From assembly GCA_037189585.1 (NCBI GenBank), contig JBBCJA010000011.1, positions 372,001-436,000 of the forward strand: DNA of 64,000 nt. Reading direction: 5' to 3'. The notes beneath the pieces were generated by a model. The model saw nothing but the letters and a program-made list of their open reading frames with translations, searched no databases and was not told the origin of the DNA. The position numbers were made by a program, and so were the translations under genes. Of the stretch, positions 43,401-52,000 are shown piece after piece; positions within the stretch are counted from its first letter, which is position 1, and each line of letters starts with the position of its first letter. The DNA is from JAEXNA01 sp037189585. Its GTDB lineage: Bacteria; Vulcanimicrobiota; Xenobia; Xenobiales; JADMJV01.

Positions 43401-45187
43401 TCCGACTCGCCCAGGGAGACGAGAAAGTTATTGAGCTTTCTGGGCTCCTGCAGAGGCAGCTGCAGTCTCACACTCGCCCGCTGTTCCCGAGACTCGCCCG
43501 CTTGTTGGGCAAGCTTCTCACCGACCTGCCGAACCCGAGCCATGAAGGCCTTATCGGGCTCCTTTAGGCCAAACAGCCGGGTGGCGAATTCGGTGGCCCG
43601 AGAAAGTCCGGAATAGGCGGTCTCCCGCAACGACGAGGTGTAGTCAAAGCCGGCCAGGGCCTCGAGCGCGGCCTCGTTCATCTCCTTGGCCAGAGGCCAT
43701 GTCTCGCGATCTGCCTCGTGATTCATCCTGATGAGGCTGGTGAGGTTGTAGTGGTTCGGCTCGGCATCGTTTCGGTACAGAAAACCTTGGGTGGCGGCCT
43801 TGGCTAAACCTGTCAGCGTGCCAGCGGCCATATCCTGAAAGTTGGCCTTATAGAGAACCCCGTCGACGAAGCTGTAGTGAAGACTCTCGTCCTCCGGCCC
43901 GTCCAGGCGATTCTTGAGACTATCGATGAAATGGTCGGCCTTCCAGTCCGGGCCGTACTTTGCCATGAAGGCGTGAAACTTGGCGTTGGCTTCGGTGCTG
44001 AAGCCTTCCGTAGGAAGAGCGGAATTGCGCAGGCCCACCAGCAACCGTAACATCCCGTCGACTTTTTGCTGAGGTGTCTTGCCGGGCAGGCCGTCCAGAT
44101 GATCGGCTGCCGCCAGCAGGGCCTCTTCCTTGTCCTGACGGTCGCCGCCCGCCAGAGTGATGGCGTCGTAGTCGGGCGGGTCGGCCTCCCAGCCCGGAAA
44201 CATCCAGTCGGGCGTGCGGTCGGTCGCCAAGCTTTCAGCCAGGCTTCGGTAGTTAGCTTTGAACTTTTCGATGTTGTCGACGGGCTCGTTGTATTGAGGC
44301 CGCGCCTGGAGTTTGAGGACAGCGGGCATCGGCGTCATCGGGCGGTCTACGCTGGTCTCTCCCCGGCGCACGTAGTTCTCGACTTCCGTCTCCACCGCTC
44401 CGACCCGGATCCCCTCGGCCTCGTGATTGTGGGCGGCGGCGGTGAGGGCGCGATTGAGATCGTTGTCGGGATACTCGATGGGGTTCTTGGCGTAAAGTTT
44501 GTTCAGGGCGTGAAAGGCCGCGCGAGGGTTGAACCCGGCCTCGGCCATCCGCTTGATGGCGGCCTGATCGGCGGCCACCTGCATGTCACGAGAGTCCACG
44601 AACGACCGGGTCTTGGGGCTCACGTTCTTTTCGTTGAGAGGGTCTTGCTCGTCGAAATCGAGAGCGCGCTCGACTTGCTGCGCCAGGACAAAAGCCAGCT
44701 CGTCTTCCGTCTCCAGAGCTTGCAGCATACCGACATCGACAACCAGGCGGTAGATCGCCTTGTGGTCGTGCGACTCGGGGACTTCCAGCCAATCGCGAAC
44801 CGGCCAACGGCGCGGACCCTGGGCCGATTTCCAGTTGTCCTCCATCTTCTTGCTGTCCTCGACGGCCGCCTGAGGAACATCCCCGCTGAACAGCTCGACC
44901 CTGAGATCGATGTCGCTTTTGGCGATGTCGGGTCCGGCCAGTCGGTTCACCAGCTCGACGAGGTAGTCGCGGGCCTCTTTCATGGCCGGCTCCACCTGGC
45001 CCAGAGGGGGCGTGGTGAGAACACCCATCTTACCTCGCAAACGCCCGTGCCAGCGGTCGAGCTCTCGCTTGGCAGCCCAATCCAAGCCGTCGGTCGGCTC
45101 TTCGGCTTGAGGGCTCGCCGTTTGAGATGCCACGGCCTTCGCGGTTTTGGGGAGAGTCGGGAGGGAAGTCCGCGTGTTGATCATCAT
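40409..45187 (-). CDS. Giant protein: M48-like domain fused to ABC1/AarF-like kinase, 1592 aa
   Basis: A single frame of 1592 residues, no signal peptide. Residues about 150-245 resemble the M48 peptidase core (VDVGMLQALETEDELAFVLAQQVERAL, then AADQAAIKRMAEAGFNPRAAFHAL) but HExxH is replaced by AQQVERAL, so no zinc site. A long helical middle (about 290-1200) has no recognised fold and is probably repeats. Residues about 1225-1450 match atypical ABC1/UbiB-type kinases: the Gly loop region VLGSGSVNVAIR, FHDGQVLID (catalytic loop) and ILDFGQAV (Asp of DFG). An ATP-dependent regulatory or chaperone-like role can be proposed. It is not a usual UbiB; it lacks membrane helices. Starts at ATG 45187 or 45184; no clear ribosome-binding site. 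Confidence 0.6.
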   Translation of the reverse strand: MMINTRTSLPTLPKTAKAVASQTASPQAEEPTDGLDWAAKRELDRWHGRLRGKMGVLTTPPLGQVEPAMKEARDYLVELVNRLAGPDIAKSDIDLRVELFSGDVPQAAVEDSKKMEDNWKSAQGPRRWPVRDWLEVPESHDHKAIYRLVVDVGMLQALETEDELAFVLAQQVERALDFDEQDPLNEKNVSPKTRSFVDSRDMQVAADQAAIKRMAEAGFNPRAAFHALNKLYAKNPIEYPDNDLNRALTAAAHNHEAEGIRVGAVETEVENYVRRGETSVDRPMTPMPAVLKLQARPQYNEPVDNIEKFKANYRSLAESLATDRTPDWMFPGWEADPPDYDAITLAGGDRQDKEEALLAAADHLDGLPGKTPQQKVDGMLRLLVGLRNSALPTEGFSTEANAKFHAFMAKYGPDWKADHFIDSLKNRLDGPEDESLHYSFVDGVLYKANFQDMAAGTLTGLAKAATQGFLYRNDAEPNHYNLTSLIRMNHEADRETWPLAKEMNEAALEALAGFDYTSSLRETAYSGLSRATEFATRLFGLKEPDKAFMARVRQVGEKLAQQAGESREQRASVRLQLPLQEPRKLNNFLVSLGESEAWKPFTPEFEETLKRQLIDIANISTHQPNFADNDRESRLYPEGIERRFVEGMKTSGQTKEGITHLVRHMLPSRRVRSSGERTTWLGEAARTLAQSGIEAVADQLKNPDRSQNAAGMRDALIYAYQLKSEELPDTETSTLKVLNERVKAEEFIPKRKDYKHQVDYEKARSRYFDGQLRLREVVMPLSTIESRDVLSRMALLGHNAEVSQGLVKDIPVATFEKILEGAEAALERYKVTTSLYNSEDEETVGTDAGAFLMDGLVAVQEKIDSLDTWYDLFDRSYEFSESSLQARDDTRKKLGDNLFARLDQLDADPLRDWLGKPQALDLLSAEQSSDLLLKLLGQQCAPTTDPRDLAVSVNWIEDRYALIEEYPLAYAEFRDKVAEKAKLQPSTVDTVFPKVTRGVTDTTDVYRRNAAALSGLVAVAREKSPAEQIATIEYLMGRRDEMPAYLESASEDQDYAPLQEAIQTTRLELLEADSNSRVLVANSFLAGPSGLLRSDEGREAVIGHFLKDLSPENRELGDKIARGVLYSHGDADTLAVAYILGQKPPEPKEGDDDKKKGKLDEATILTRLFDAYGVPGIKMKQYLAFTSEFKDFKDAFESAQDASMPLNYYQVLKLVQNRFGDEWPQDLKIDRVLGSGSVNVAIRYTNQETGQREVVSLGRQDIEESTRYDFGRFDKLIGYMTETPEDREKYGYILGLLGIIRESVALEFQKEQAMAVQKQAYQTYRHESNGWHVRSIDAFKVEHLGLFMEEAKGKTARKIYNESKELYKEAMDAMGAAEFGVLRGVDSSGNSKPRPLFANPDFHDGQVLIDKETKMVTILDFGQAVPISNEDRVGGLDLLTVIGKADWAWLAARRMNNRYFDGKSVITSEMLKPILAREDRMDCFIHLLSLLSRNGAKVPISSVHWVLGLNRQIALAEKIGDPIDGAVKNMVANHKAGLSLSVFNAAYGFGPKTSAMGEQALHAASETARALVGPLAGGPVAEAALAVSAKPR

Positions 45188-45251
45188 AGCCGGTCCAGAC
45201 TACTACACGTGGAGGAAAATACCCTTAAACCTCAGCATGGTGACTATATCC

Positions 45252-45280
45252 TTGCTTTCTCTTTAAGGCGGTGTGATAAT
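45252..45280 (+). promoter_or_regulatory. Putative promoter of the second toxin-antitoxin locus
   Basis: TTGCTT (45252-45257) and GATAAT (45275-45280) are separated by 17 bases, six bases before the ATG of the AbrB-type antitoxin. A good sigma-70 match, again giving a very short leader. Confidence 0.4.
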
Positions 45281-45286
45281 CCCACC

Positions 45287-45519
45287 ATGAAGACATCGAC
45301 TGCCGATTCAAAAAGACGTATAGTCTTCCTCATTGCCAGCCCAGCGATGTTTTCGATATCCAGGAACAAGACGAGGGACGGTATCTCTTGGTCCGACTCG
45401 AAAAACCCAAATCGCCGCTCTCTATGAGCAAAATGGCGTGTCTTGCCGCCATGGAAGCGTCGCCTCTGAACCTCAAAATGGGATGGCGAGAAATACATGA
45501 GTTGACTCGCGAATTGTGA
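45287..45519 (+). pseudogene. AbrB/MazE-type antitoxin, frameshifted
   Basis: Starts MKTSTADSKRRIV, then needs one extra base near 45322 to continue LPHCQPSDVFDIQEQ and LLVRLEKPK, the SpoVT/AbrB DNA-binding fold, and REIHELTREL to the stop at 45519. Without it the frame stops early. The intact form would be about 77 residues, the family size. Stop and PIN start overlap (GTGA), the usual antitoxin-toxin coupling. Confidence 0.6.
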
Positions 45520-45918
45520 TATTTCTGGACACTAACGTTATCATTTATGCCTTTGACTCGGCCTCACCATTTCATGCCTGGGCCAGGGATATCATCGCGA
45601 CGGCGGTAAGTGAATGCGGTGAGCCTAGCTGAAATCTGTGTCGGTGACATCGAACCAACCACGGTCGCGATGCGCGTTCGCAGCTGGGGAGTGGCGGTGT
45701 TGGACCTCCCCAGTGCAACTTCCGAGGTGGCCGCGGAAGCTTTCCGCCTTTACTTGGAACGACGGCGCGCTGAGGGGCATCATACCCTACCGCGAACACC
45801 TCTTCCCGACTTCTTCATCGGAGCTCACGCGACGGTCATGAACTGGACTATTGCCACTGCTGACGAGAGCAGGTTCAGGACATATTTTCCCTCCGTATCG
45901 TTACAAACACCTTCGTAA
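45516..45918 (+). pseudogene. VapC-like PIN toxin, frameshifted
   Basis: GTG start at 45516: VIFLDTNVIIYAFDSAS and WARDIIATAV, then a frame change near 45606 to VNAVSLAEICVGD, which continues to LPDFFIGAHA and TADESRFRTYFP. The two parts are a complete PIN fold with its acidic residues, but in two frames. With the AbrB-type partner also frameshifted, this locus is probably dead, or both breaks are sequencing errors. Confidence 0.7.
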
Positions 45919-45955
45919 CCTTCGGAGAATCGGAGTTTCAGCTGTATAGGTCGGT

Positions 45956-47326
45956 ATGAGCGCGGGTGAGGTTGAAGAATATCTTCTCGATCAGGAGGAT
46001 GACGGCTCCGTCGTCGGTTCGGGCGAGTTCTCCGTTAATTGGCGAAAGGCCAGAAGTCGGCTCTCGTCTCACAATCTCATTCGGCCCACAGCCTGGGTTC
46101 TCTATCTGGTCCAGGCGGCCGTGCAGTGGAAGTGCCAGAGCCTTGATATCGTGCAGAGTCGATACCTCACGAGGTTCTCATTTGGGTTCCCTCCAGGGGG
46201 CGCTCCCACAGCGACAGATTTCGAAGAAGCGCTCTCGTCCTTGCAGGTCAATGCGGAAACGCCACTTGGAAAACTGGCTTTGGTCGCCGAGCATTTGCGG
46301 CTACTGCCTGAGAGCCGTTTTCAGGTGAAGTTTCGAGGCTCTCAAGATGCCGTTGAGAGCCTCGATTTTGGCGAACTCCAATGGTACGATCGCTTTCGTA
46401 ACCAGAAATACGACACGATCGCGTTCGACGTTAATCACTGGAGAAGACCCGACGCCAATGAGCTACTTCCAATCCTTCCGGCTCGGCGAGCGCAGTTGGA
46501 GATTCAAACGGAACTCGATCACTACTGTGGACCGTGCCCGATTCCGATCACTTTGGATTCTGTTCCTTTTCAGGGACTTCTTCGTGATATCGACAAGGGG
46601 AATGAGGACCATGGGTCGAGAGAGCCTTGGTTTATACAAACGTTTAGAGGACGACTCCCAGATCTGGCTCCCCCTTGGGGCCTGAACAAGCTGGTCGAGT
46701 CGAAAGACAGTCCTAAGGTTCAGGCCGCGATCTCCGGAGTCGTTCAAGCTGGATTAGGGCAGCCGCTCAATACTTCGCAACCTAGCGCGGAGCTGAAGGC
46801 GCACTCTAAGATCTTGTGGGTTAGGCAGGGTGTGGTGACTCAAACCACGTTATTCCCCTGGACCTCGCACATCCTCGCTCTGAGCGTTGTCGTATCAGCG
46901 GATGGATTGACCAGCGATCTGACAGGATTTCAGTTGGTCGAAAATGAGGAGATGGCGGCCCGAGTCAAGACGATCGAAGGCTGCGTAAAGGCGGCGTTCA
47001 AGGAAAATTTTAAGGCGAGTTTGATCGGCGACGTTGAAGTCGATTCCGAAGATCATCGAACGACTCATCCTGTGGCCGGCTCGATTATGTTCCTAACCAT
47101 CTTCGCGCCGATGATGGCTGTCGGAAGCTTGATAGCGATTATTGGGGTGCCGTTTTTGAATCCTGTAATTATCGGCACCGGCGGGGCCATTGCTGGATCG
47201 GGCTACTGGGGATACAAAAAGCAGCCTTTTCAGGTGCCTGATGAAGCCTATGTCAACGGATGTAAAACGGCGCTTCACCTTGATCTTCGTAGACTCGGAG
47301 TGGAACGAGTAGAACGATTCCAATGA
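45956..47326 (+). CDS. Unknown protein with C-terminal membrane segments, GHKL-like N-terminus possible
   Basis: 456 residues. The N-terminus (FSVNWRKARSRLSSHNLIRPTAWVLYLVQAAV) resembles the opening of Hsp90/GHKL-type ATP-binding proteins found in several environmental phyla, and ELDHYCGPCPIPITLDSVPFQG resembles a later segment of those. I see no clear G1 or G2 ATP box, so the ATPase call is weak. Residues about 375-420 form two membrane-spanning segments rich in Gly and Ile, placing the C-terminus at the membrane. No signal peptide. Starts 37 bases after the broken toxin. Confidence 0.45.
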   Translation: MSAGEVEEYLLDQEDDGSVVGSGEFSVNWRKARSRLSSHNLIRPTAWVLYLVQAAVQWKCQSLDIVQSRYLTRFSFGFPPGGAPTATDFEEALSSLQVNAETPLGKLALVAEHLRLLPESRFQVKFRGSQDAVESLDFGELQWYDRFRNQKYDTIAFDVNHWRRPDANELLPILPARRAQLEIQTELDHYCGPCPIPITLDSVPFQGLLRDIDKGNEDHGSREPWFIQTFRGRLPDLAPPWGLNKLVESKDSPKVQAAISGVVQAGLGQPLNTSQPSAELKAHSKILWVRQGVVTQTTLFPWTSHILALSVVVSADGLTSDLTGFQLVENEEMAARVKTIEGCVKAAFKENFKASLIGDVEVDSEDHRTTHPVAGSIMFLTIFAPMMAVGSLIAIIGVPFLNPVIIGTGGAIAGSGYWGYKKQPFQVPDEAYVNGCKTALHLDLRRLGVERVERFQ

Positions 47327-47404
47327 AAAGGCAGACGGATGCCGCATGTCCGCGGAACCGAAGGCGAGCCCGAGTCCATCAGCCCAGACAGGCGTTGGCT
47401 AGCA

Positions 47405-47434
47405 AAGGGCTTCCGCCGCAAGGCAGAGGCCCTT
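47405..47434. terminator. Possible terminator
   Basis: AAGGGCTTC and GAGGCCCTT form a nine-base stem (one G-T pair) around 12 bases, followed by CTTGTTG. It lies between two convergent genes. Moderate strength. Confidence 0.35.
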
Positions 47435-47506
47435 CTTGTTGTCAGGTTAAAGATAATTCAGGGGTCGCCGGACTTGACCCCTGATGGAGGTTAATAGAAA
47501 CGACCA

Positions 47507-48364
47507 CTAAACGCTCTCCAAGTGCCGTAACTTCTCCGGGTTTCTCGTGACGTAGATGGTCGTGATTTTGCCCTTTTCGATCTGCAGAGCTGTGGTCTGC
47601 ATGGTTCCACCATCTTCGATGGTGATGAACCCAGAAAGTCCATCGATGAGAGCATATCGAAGGAGGTGCGACGGCGAGCATTCGAACTTGCGAGCAAGTT
47701 CGAGAAGCCGCTCCATCACCTCCACGACCCCCTCCAGGGGAGTCGAAGATGCCGACACCTTTCCGCCGCCGTCAGAATACGCTGTCACTTCGTCGGCAAG
47801 CAGACTCCGAAGTTCCGCCATGTCCCCATTCCGGGAGGCTGCGAAGAAGGCAGCTGCCATCTTCATCCCGTGCTCCTTGGTCACTGGAAAGCGGGGGCGA
47901 GCGCTCTGAATATGCTCCCGCGCACGACTAGCAAGCTTCCGGCAAGCCGCCATTTCGCGCTCTAGGGCGACAGCGACCTCATCAAATCCCAGGCCAAAGA
48001 CATCGTGGAGTAAGAAGGCGGCGCGTTCCAAAGGCGACAGCCGTTCGAGCGCTATCATCAGAGGAAGTGTGATATCCTCAACCCCATCGTGCTCCTCATT
48101 GGTCACGATGGGGTCCGGAAGCCACGGACCTATGTAGGTTTCGCGCCTGCGTCGAGCCGATTTCAGCTCATTAAGACATAGCCGGGTCACGATCGTACGC
48201 AGCAAGGCCGCCGGCTGGCGAACTGTCCTACGATCGGTGGCCAGCCAACGGAGATAAGCGTCCTGAACGACGTCCTCCGCATCCGCGACGGAGCCAAGCA
48301 TTCGATAGGCAAGACGGATGAGGTGAGGACGCAGTTCGGAGAACTCGGGCTCAGCTTCCTTCAT
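47507..48364 (-). CDS. ECF41-family sigma factor (SigJ type)
   Basis: A 285-residue extracytoplasmic-function sigma factor. Region 2 (residues about 10-75) binds -10 and core, region 4 (about 105-155) has FDEVAVALEREMAACRKLASRARE as the -35 helix. The C-terminal extension (about 165-285) is the SnoaL-like fold special to ECF41. Its signature motifs are present: WLPDP at 81-85, DGGGK at 198-202 and NPEKL near 275. In ECF41 factors this extension controls activity in place of an anti-sigma factor. It follows the ABM gene by 12 bases and is likely autoregulated through the promoter upstream of that gene. Confidence 0.93.
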   Translation of the reverse strand: MKEAEPEFSELRPHLIRLAYRMLGSVADAEDVVQDAYLRWLATDRRTVRQPAALLRTIVTRLCLNELKSARRRRETYIGPWLPDPIVTNEEHDGVEDITLPLMIALERLSPLERAAFLLHDVFGLGFDEVAVALEREMAACRKLASRAREHIQSARPRFPVTKEHGMKMAAAFFAASRNGDMAELRSLLADEVTAYSDGGGKVSASSTPLEGVVEVMERLLELARKFECSPSHLLRYALIDGLSGFITIEDGGTMQTTALQIEKGKITTIYVTRNPEKLRHLESV

Positions 48365-48376
48365 GAGCCCAACACG

Positions 48377-48715
48377 TCAAGCGGCGTGAACGGCATTAAC
48401 TCTATAGAGGCTCGGTGCGACAGATTTAGCAAGGTTGGAGAATCGCTTCAACTGGTCTTGAGTTTCCGGCTTCTTCATGAAAGTCTCGAAATGCTCTTGC
48501 GAAGCCCACTGAGCGTAATTCACCACTCTCTTCCCGTCCAGACTACTGTGAACCGAGACCGACACAAAGCCGGGCTGATGCCTGATGATATTTTCGGTCG
48601 ACTCCAATAGCGCCGTCGCCAACTCTGCCTGCTTTTCTGGTTCCACCTCATAGACGTTAATCAGTGTCAGGCAGCCCGTCTGAGGGTCGATCGTCGCGGT
48701 ATCTCTGGTTGTCAT
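48377..48715 (-). CDS. Antibiotic biosynthesis monooxygenase (ABM)-like protein
   Basis: A 112-residue ferredoxin-fold protein of the ABM family: LINVYEVEPEKQAELATAL, then PGFVSVSVHSSLDGKRVVNYAQW. AAAGGAG lies six bases before the ATG at 48715, which is therefore preferred over an ATG two codons earlier that touches the ribosome-binding site. ECF41 sigma factors usually control a neighbouring small oxidoreductase or carboxymuconolactone decarboxylase; here the partner is this monooxygenase. First gene of the two-gene unit. Confidence 0.85.
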   Translation of the reverse strand: MTTRDTATIDPQTGCLTLINVYEVEPEKQAELATALLESTENIIRHQPGFVSVSVHSSLDGKRVVNYAQWASQEHFETFMKKPETQDQLKRFSNLAKSVAPSLYRVNAVHAA

Positions 48716-48750
48716 CGTCATCTCCTTTGGAATGTAGGCTCACAAGATAT

Positions 48751-48777
48751 GACAACGCTGGCTCCGCAAATGTGACA
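48751..48777 (-). promoter_or_regulatory. ECF41-type promoter
   Basis: On the minus strand TGTCACA (48771-48777) and TGTC (48751-48754) are separated by exactly 16 bases. The described ECF41 consensus is TGTCACA-N16-CGTC, so only one base differs. It lies about 35 bases before the ABM start codon. Confidence 0.75.
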
Positions 48778-49061
48778 TGTTATCGAGCGGCATCAAAAGA
48801 AAGACGACTCGTCATCCCACTTAGCCGAGCTCCTCAGCGATCGCGAGTTCGCTCGCCACCTCGACTTTGGGCGCGCCCCGAGTTCTTTCGTACGCTTTAT
48901 GAGGCCCAGTACACCTGCATGCTCCCATATCGTGGCATCATACGCGCCCTGAAAACGTACCCTCACATCGACTTTGAGAACGATCGAGCTAGGGCTTCCG
49001 AGGCCGGTTGAGTTCGTCGTTGCGGAGGCGTTCGCGGTCAGCTTAAGGAACCGCCCGCTTT

Positions 49062-52000
49062 ATGAGCCTCGTCTACGCTAGTTGTCTACTCGCTCTTCAC
49101 AACACTCCTTGCGGTAGTTGGGAGATCTCAGGGTTGATGGATCATCGTAACCGCGTCAAGGAGAATGAGTTGTCGAAGCTGACGGGGGAGTGGAACAGAG
49201 TCTCGCCCTCCCAGCGCCATCAGCTCCGCCTGCGCCTTCGTTCCGAGCATCCCGAGGAGTTCACCACGGCCGCTCAACGTCTGGTCGGCGTGGACAACCG
49301 CTTAAGCACCCGCTTCCGCTGCGTCATGTATTGCCCGCGGCTTTGGCCCGAGATCGAGGAGCACTTCGCCATGATGAGCGAATACTCTGGTCTGGATTGG
49401 GAGACCGAGTTTGGAGAGGTCGATGACGCCTTTCTGGCCGAGTTGCCCGAGCCGATGTTTGAGTTCCTCATCGAAGAGCTGGCCGACGGCTGGTGGTGGC
49501 GGGGAGGATGGTCGAAGACTCGGCAAGAGGCCGCGCTCCGTCTCGGGGGAACCATCGGCTTGCAGTTCGCCATGCTGGCCGGCGACTCCGAGCGCGTGGC
49601 GAAGCTTCTGAAAGCTGACGAGAAGCGAGGGGGCTATGCCATCGTCTGGGACTTCCTGCAAGGGCGAGCCCAACCAGCTTACCTGGCCCTGAAGAAACTG
49701 GTCGCCAGACGGCGAGCTTGGGTCCCTTTTCTCGACAACTGGGTCGCTCTTTGGGCGCGGCTTATCGCGCTCTCTCAAGGAGACGAACAGCTCTTTTCTG
49801 ACCGTCGCCTCGGCGGCAGCATCGAAGCGGATACGGCTTTTTTGAAGGTCTCTCTGAAAAATACCCCTTCGGATCAGGAGGACCGTGACGGTAACGCTTT
49901 CGCTTGCGAGCTCGGTCGCGGCTTGGCCGACGCCGCTTTGTGGATCGCGCGACAGCACAACGAGCAAGTCGTACGGCTACCAGCCAGCGTGCTCGACTAC
50001 TGGAGCGGTCTGGGCCTGACCGTGTTGGTCGAACAGCTGGGGGAGCATCCGTCGGCTCCGCTGCTACCGAGAGCCGACCACGAGGAGCCATGGCAGACTT
50101 TCCTACGATTGCTCGACACTCAGTCGGAGCTTCTCGGAGCCCCGGCACCTTCCAAGGCGAGTAAGACGGGCAAGGGAGGCGCCCTCTTGTGGCATCTTTT
50201 CTCCCCCGAGATCGTTTTCTACAACGACAAGGACGCGACACCCGAGTTGGGGCCCGAGCGACTGGGCGGCAAGCACGTGACCAGTAAGACTCTGTTTTCA
50301 CGAATGCCCAACTACCTCGACGATCGCGATCGGCTGGCGATGGGCAAGGTACGTTTTTCTTCCTACGGCGCCGCCATGCTGAACGCCGAAGTCCTGCGCT
50401 TGTTGGTGGACCACCCTCGAGTCTACATCAAGGAGCGAAGAACTCAATTGGTGGAGCGCGTTCAGCACCTCAAACTCGAAAGAGACTCAAGCGGTCTTCG
50501 GCTGAAGCTGTGGCCGGAGATCCCCCCGGAACGAGACTATCTGCTGGAAGAGACCGGTCTATTCTGGACCCGCTCCCCTCTGGAAAAACATCTCCAACCG
50601 CTACTGCATGGCCACGCCGCTATTCCGGTCTCGGCCGAGAAAGAGCTGCGGGCGGTCGTCGCCAAATGGGCGGACCGTATCGAGGTTGAGGTGGGGGAGG
50701 GGCTGAGCAAGCTCGAGCAGACTCAACTTCAAGCCGACCTTCTGGTCTTGCGCGCTCGACCTCACAGCAAAGGAATGCGCTTCGAATGGCTGGTGCGCTG
50801 CTCGGCGCATCCGGACTATCAGCGCCCAGCCTTTGAAGGGCGCGAGCGAGAGCGGCTCACTCACGACGGAGCGACCGTTCTGGTGGTGCGAGACTTCGCC
50901 TGGGAACAGCAACAGCTCGAGCAGTACCTCAAGGCATGCCCTGGTCTGACTTCCGACCCCACCTTTCGGCTCGAGTCTCTGCACGACGTGCTGGAGCTGT
51001 TGCAGGAGTGTCAGGAGGCGGGCGTCCCGATGGAGTGGCCGGAAGGCTCCGCCTGGAAAGTTCGCCGCGCCGAGGGGCTGGCCGTGGCCGTTCGGCAGGC
51101 TGCTGACGCCGACTGGTTCTCTCTCGACGGTGGATTACAGCTTGACCATGGCGATTCGCTGGACCTCCAGTCGGCTCTGGCCGCGGCGCGCCTGGCTCAG
51201 GGCTCTTTCTTGCAACTGGGGGAGAACGACTTCGTGCGCGTCAGTTCAGAGCTGCGCGAGCAGTTGGAGGCCCTGGCCGATTTGGCCGACGCTGAGCAGC
51301 CTCGCATCGCGGCTCTGGCCGTGCCTTCCTTGGCCGAGCTGGAGCTTGCCGGACTCAGTAGCGACGACGCCTTTCAAGAGCGTCTGGAGAGCTTCCGAGA
51401 ATGCGCCGACTACGTCGCGACGGTCCCTCGCCGTCTGGAAGCCGAGCTTCGCGACTATCAGATCGAGGGCTTTCGCTGGTTGGCTCGCCACGCACGAATG
51501 GGTACGGGAGCATGCCTTGCCGACGACATGGGTTTAGGCAAGACTCTGCAAGCCATCGCCCTCATGCTCAGCTTACGCTCCGAGGGCCCGCACCTGGTGG
51601 TCTGCCCGCTGTCGGTTCTGGCTCAGTGGGAGCAGCAGATCGAGCAGTTCGCTCCGACGCTTCGAGCAGGCCAAAATCGCGAATTGAAGGGGCTGAAGGC
51701 GGGTGACGTGGTCTTGTGCAGTTATGGGGTATTACTGCGGGACATCAAGAAGCTGAGCAAGATCCGCTGGGGAGTCGCCGTTCTCGACGAGGCCCAGGCG
51801 ATCAAGAACCCTCAGTCCAAGACCGCGCGCAGTGCCTATCAACTCCAGGCGCGGGTGCGGGTGGCCACCACGGGGACGCCGATCGAGAACCGCTTGAGCG
51901 AGCTGTGGAGCCTCTTCGCCTTTCTCAACCCGGGACTACTCGGCACGCTTGCGGCCTTTCGTCGACGCTACGAGCAGCCGGGAGTGGGCCGCTCGCGCCT

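Noticed and set aside
44066..45427. Long plus-strand frame (453 codons) opposite the giant kinase gene
   Set aside because: It is the antisense of well-supported coding sequence; its product is low in structure and high in Arg, Gly, Val and Leu, typical of GC-rich antisense frames.
48780..49061. Possible gene between the ECF41 promoter and the SNF2 gene
   Set aside because: Only a short frame with no motif; I see nothing else in this stretch.
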